Shown here one piece after another: positions 22,366-24,908 of a DNA stretch of 24,908 nucleotides. Both the position numbers and the translations under genes were made by a program. Below the pieces are notes generated by a model. The model searched no databases. It was given only the letters and a program-made list of their open reading frames with translations, and was not told the origin of the DNA. How positions within the stretch are numbered: position 1 is the stretch's first letter; each line of letters starts with the position of its first letter. The stretch spans positions 1-24,908 of the forward strand of contig CAJKSP010000036.1 of the NCBI GenBank assembly GCA_905202595.1, in the 5' to 3' direction. This stretch comes from an uncultured Sutterella sp. (GTDB taxonomy: Bacteria; Pseudomonadota; Gammaproteobacteria; Burkholderiales; Burkholderiaceae_F).

Positions 22366-24771
22366 ATGACCATGCTCGACGACTTGACGCCGAATGCGGC
22401 ATCAGGAACGGCCGCCGCTGCGGCCTTCCCGCTTCCAAAGCCTTCACCTCAAGCAGCCTCTCTTGCCGATGCGCCGGTTCTCACGCGCATGCAGCTTGCC
22501 GTCAAATTCGACGCGCCCGCACCGACGCCTGAAGCCCAAGCGGTTGAAGCGCTCCTGCCGCTGCTCGCCGCCGCTTCGCTCGAACAGCTCCCTCTGGCCG
22601 CCGCTTCGCCCGAGCTCGTGAAGGGATGGATGCCCGCCCCCTCCTGCGCCATCGAGCTCAACAAAGCCATGCCGCCGGCGCAGACAGCGGCCGCCGGCCG
22701 TCCTGAGGCCGCCGAACCGAAGAAGCGGATCTCGAAGCGCGCCATCCGCCTTGCTGAAAAAGCGCGGCTTGCAGCGCTCGAAGCCGGGCCGCACTGGGCT
22801 TGCTTTGAGCTCGAGGGGCTCGATCGCCTGCCGCTGCCGGAACTCGTTCAGCTCATCGGCGGCGTCTATTTCCTCTATCAGACGACAGCCGGCCGGAACG
22901 CGCGCGCGGGCTGGCTTTTGAAGGACGTCTGGATCGTCATCCGGCGGCCGGCCGCCATGCGGATGACGCCGCGCGAAGCCGCCGCATCGATTCTCGCGGG
23001 CCTCGCCGCAGCGCTCGACGTCCGGCCGGACGAGAGCTGCCGCCATGCCGCGCGCCTGCGCGCAGAGGTCCGTCTGGCGCGTCGGCGCCTTCAAGGGAGC
23101 GCCGACGCCGAGTCGCTCGTCGCGCCCTGCGCCAAGCGGCCTGCCGACGGCTACGCCATCGTGTCGGCCGAATGCCGGGCGCTCTTGCAGAAGCCCCTCC
23201 TTCGCACTGCATGGTCGAGCCGCTGGATATTCTGCGCGCCGCTCGTCTTCGACGCCGTCGGCCTTGCCAGACGCTCGCCCGCGGGGCTGCGGCTCCGCAG
23301 CACGGCCTTCGAACAGATCAGCGACGCTGAAGCAGCAGGCGAAGCCCGCGAGGCGCTTCGCGGCGTGCGGCTCTTCATCGGCATGCCGAGCCTCGCATCG
23401 GCGGTGGAGGCGCATTGGTCGTCCGCTGAAGCGGAGGACGCTTCGCCCCACCTCGGCTCGCTCGCAGCCCGCTGTCCGGCCATCGGCATCCGCCCCGCGC
23501 CGGAACTCTCGGCGCTGCGCCGCGAACGCTACCTCGCCGCCGTCGAGCGGCTTCTGCAGCCGCTTCACGCTGGAAAGGCCGAGTCTGCCGAGCCTAGCCC
23601 CGAAGCGGCCGAAGCCGAAAGCGCAGCGCGAAGCCTTCTCGAGATCGCGCAGGATGCCGCGCTTTGCGGCCTGTTGAGCCCGAAGGGCGCGCTCGTCCTC
23701 CCCTGGTCTCGTCCGAACGAAGGCCGGGGCTTCGTCGCGCGCCTGACCCGCCATGAAGAGCCGGCGGCGCTTCAACTCGCCGCTTTCGAACGCTTTCAGG
23801 AAAGCGCTGAGCTTGACGCCGCGCCCGACTGCATCAAAAGCCGGCTCGTCGGCCGCCACTTCGCTCTCACGACCGCCTCCCCGCAGCAGAAGACGCTTCT
23901 GGCGCAGCTCTCCGGCGGCTGTCACAAAGGGATCGCCGACGCTCAGCGGGAAGCCGGCGCCTTCTGCGCGGCGGACGCGCAGCGCCTCATCGGTCCGTCC
24001 AACTGGCTACTGCGCTCGCCCTCGAAGAAAGCGCAGGGCATCCGCTCGCAGCTGCGCACCAAAGCGCTGCGGCTGCTGAGAAAGACCGCGGGCGGGCTCT
24101 TCCTCGAGCTCCTCGACCGAGCCGCCGAAGCTCTCCGGACCGACTCGCCTCAAGCGTCTGAAGGAGCAGCCGCTGCTGCCAAGCGCTGGCTCGAAGCCGC
24201 AGCGCCCGAGCCAGCGTGGCTCCGCAGAGCGCAGTGCGCCTTTGAAGCGCAGATGCCCGCCACGGCAGAGCTCTTCAGCGGCGCCTTCGCCGCCACAGCG
24301 GCCGCCGCCGTGAACTGGGCCGTCGAAAGCGACCGCCACCGATCCGCCGCACGCTGCCGAACCTGCCGCCTCTGCGCCGCCGCAGCCGACGCCTGCTGCC
24401 GGCAGGTGCCGTTCGCCCTCGTCTGGCAGGAAGCCGAAGACGCCATCCGGCAGAGCGCCGGCCACGGCGTCCTTGCCGGCGCGGCCGATGCGCTGCTCGG
24501 CCGGGGCGAGCACCGGGCGCATTCCCGCTGGGCAGCCTTCGAATATGCCGTTCGCCGATTTGCCTCCTCCTGGCACCTCAAGTCGGCGGCGCTCGCCGAT
24601 GCGCTCGAGCAGCGCCTCATCGAGCTCGATCCCGCCGCCGCCATCGCCCTCAAGGAAGCCACGCAGGCGCATGCCGGCATGCGCTCGGCGCTTGAAGCCC
24701 GCGCGGATGAAGAGCGGCGCCGGCTTTTTGCCGCAAGGCGGCTTGAGCACTTCAGCGCCGCCCGCTGCTGA
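22366..24771 (+). CDS. Large protein of unknown function linked to the tra genes (801 aa)
   Basis: I do not recognise the family. The frame is open for over 2.4 kb with the host-like, GC-rich codon pattern, so it is a real gene. No signal peptide, clear membrane helix or Walker A motif is visible, so a soluble cytoplasmic protein is likely. The first 110 or so residues are Ala/Pro-rich and low in complexity; a basic KKRISKRAIRLAEKARLAAL follows at 119-138. Other recognisable-looking segments are QLIGGVYFLYQTTAGRNARA (162-181), WSSRWIFCAPLVFDAVGLAR and SGGCHKGIADAQREAGAFC. A cysteine cluster, Cys664-x2-Cys667-x2-Cys670-x6-Cys677-Cys678, could bind zinc or iron-sulfur. The ATG at 22366 (or 22372) is chosen because the frame upstream to a TTG at 22261 is AT-rich and non-coding in appearance; no Shine-Dalgarno supports it. 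A separate promoter in 22137-22365 is plausible. Confidence 0.7.
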   Translation: MTMLDDLTPNAASGTAAAAAFPLPKPSPQAASLADAPVLTRMQLAVKFDAPAPTPEAQAVEALLPLLAAASLEQLPLAAASPELVKGWMPAPSCAIELNKAMPPAQTAAAGRPEAAEPKKRISKRAIRLAEKARLAALEAGPHWACFELEGLDRLPLPELVQLIGGVYFLYQTTAGRNARAGWLLKDVWIVIRRPAAMRMTPREAAASILAGLAAALDVRPDESCRHAARLRAEVRLARRRLQGSADAESLVAPCAKRPADGYAIVSAECRALLQKPLLRTAWSSRWIFCAPLVFDAVGLARRSPAGLRLRSTAFEQISDAEAAGEAREALRGVRLFIGMPSLASAVEAHWSSAEAEDASPHLGSLAARCPAIGIRPAPELSALRRERYLAAVERLLQPLHAGKAESAEPSPEAAEAESAARSLLEIAQDAALCGLLSPKGALVLPWSRPNEGRGFVARLTRHEEPAALQLAAFERFQESAELDAAPDCIKSRLVGRHFALTTASPQQKTLLAQLSGGCHKGIADAQREAGAFCAADAQRLIGPSNWLLRSPSKKAQGIRSQLRTKALRLLRKTAGGLFLELLDRAAEALRTDSPQASEGAAAAAKRWLEAAAPEPAWLRRAQCAFEAQMPATAELFSGAFAATAAAAVNWAVESDRHRSAARCRTCRLCAAAADACCRQVPFALVWQEAEDAIRQSAGHGVLAGAADALLGRGEHRAHSRWAAFEYAVRRFASSWHLKSAALADALEQRLIELDPAAAIALKEATQAHAGMRSALEARADEERRRLFAARRLEHFSAARC

Positions 24772-24849
24772 GAGCGCGCGCCCATTCCTTCTCCATCTCC
24801 GCTCGATTCGCTTGATTTTTTCTTCCTCACTGCTCACGCCTACACCCCC

Positions 24850-24908
24850 ATGACGCACGACGACCTTCAGCCTCTCGGCCCGCGCTTTCGCCGCGCCGCC
24901 GCAGCCAG
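24850..24908 (+). CDS. Start of a possible further gene, cut by the window end
   Basis: An ATG at 24850 opens a frame reading MTHDDLQPLGPRFRRAAAA to the end of the window, 78 bases after the stop of the large unknown gene. Composition is GC-rich and coding-like, and an Ala/Arg-rich N-terminus is common in this region, but there is no Shine-Dalgarno and only 19 codons are visible. No function can be assigned. Confidence 0.3.
   Translation, partial: MTHDDLQPLGPRFRRAAAA

Overview
The window looks like chromosomal DNA of a high-GC, gut-associated, probably strictly anaerobic betaproteobacterium, most likely a member of the Sutterellaceae (Sutterella or a relative). This is inference. It rests on the strong GC bias of codon third positions, two autotransporters of a kind I associate with that family, a periplasmic choloylglycine-hydrolase-like enzyme, and a biotin synthase whose auxiliary-cluster residues look like those of anaerobes. 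No rRNA, tRNA, CRISPR array, insertion sequence or integrase was seen.

Layout. (1) 13-417, minus strand: a small secreted cyclophilin-fold protein preceded by an inverted-repeat control region. (2) 601-6168, minus strand: a tightly packed biotin operon transcribed bioB-bioA (one fused gene), bioF, bioG, bioC, bioD. Starts and stops overlap by 4 to 11 bases, or are separated by 10. BioC and BioG make pimeloyl-ACP, BioF makes KAPA, the BioA half makes DAPA, BioD makes dethiobiotin and the BioB half inserts sulfur, so the complete BioC-dependent route is encoded. (3) 6715-11022, minus strand: unrelated metabolic and unknown genes. These are an acidic protein of unknown function, an exported Ntn hydrolase of the bile-salt/penicillin-V acylase family, a lone 2-aminoethylphosphonate transaminase (phnW-like) and a HAD-IB phosphatase. 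(4) 11116-17656: two autotransporters transcribed away from each other around an AT-rich control region. The minus-strand one has a zinc-metalloprotease-like passenger. The plus-strand one is interrupted by a frameshift at a run of nine C at the end of its signal peptide; eight C would restore the frame, so it is a strong phase-variation candidate and is OFF as sequenced. (5) 18247-24908, plus strand: the leading genes of an F-type conjugative type IV secretion system in the classical order traA, traL, traE, traK, traB. They are followed by a terminator-like hairpin, a large protein of unknown function and the start of another gene that runs off the window.

The best candidates for something new are the poly-C switch in a compositionally chimeric autotransporter, the BioB-BioA fusion with its non-E. 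coli-type auxiliary-cluster residues, and the unrecognised 801-residue protein next to the conjugation genes.
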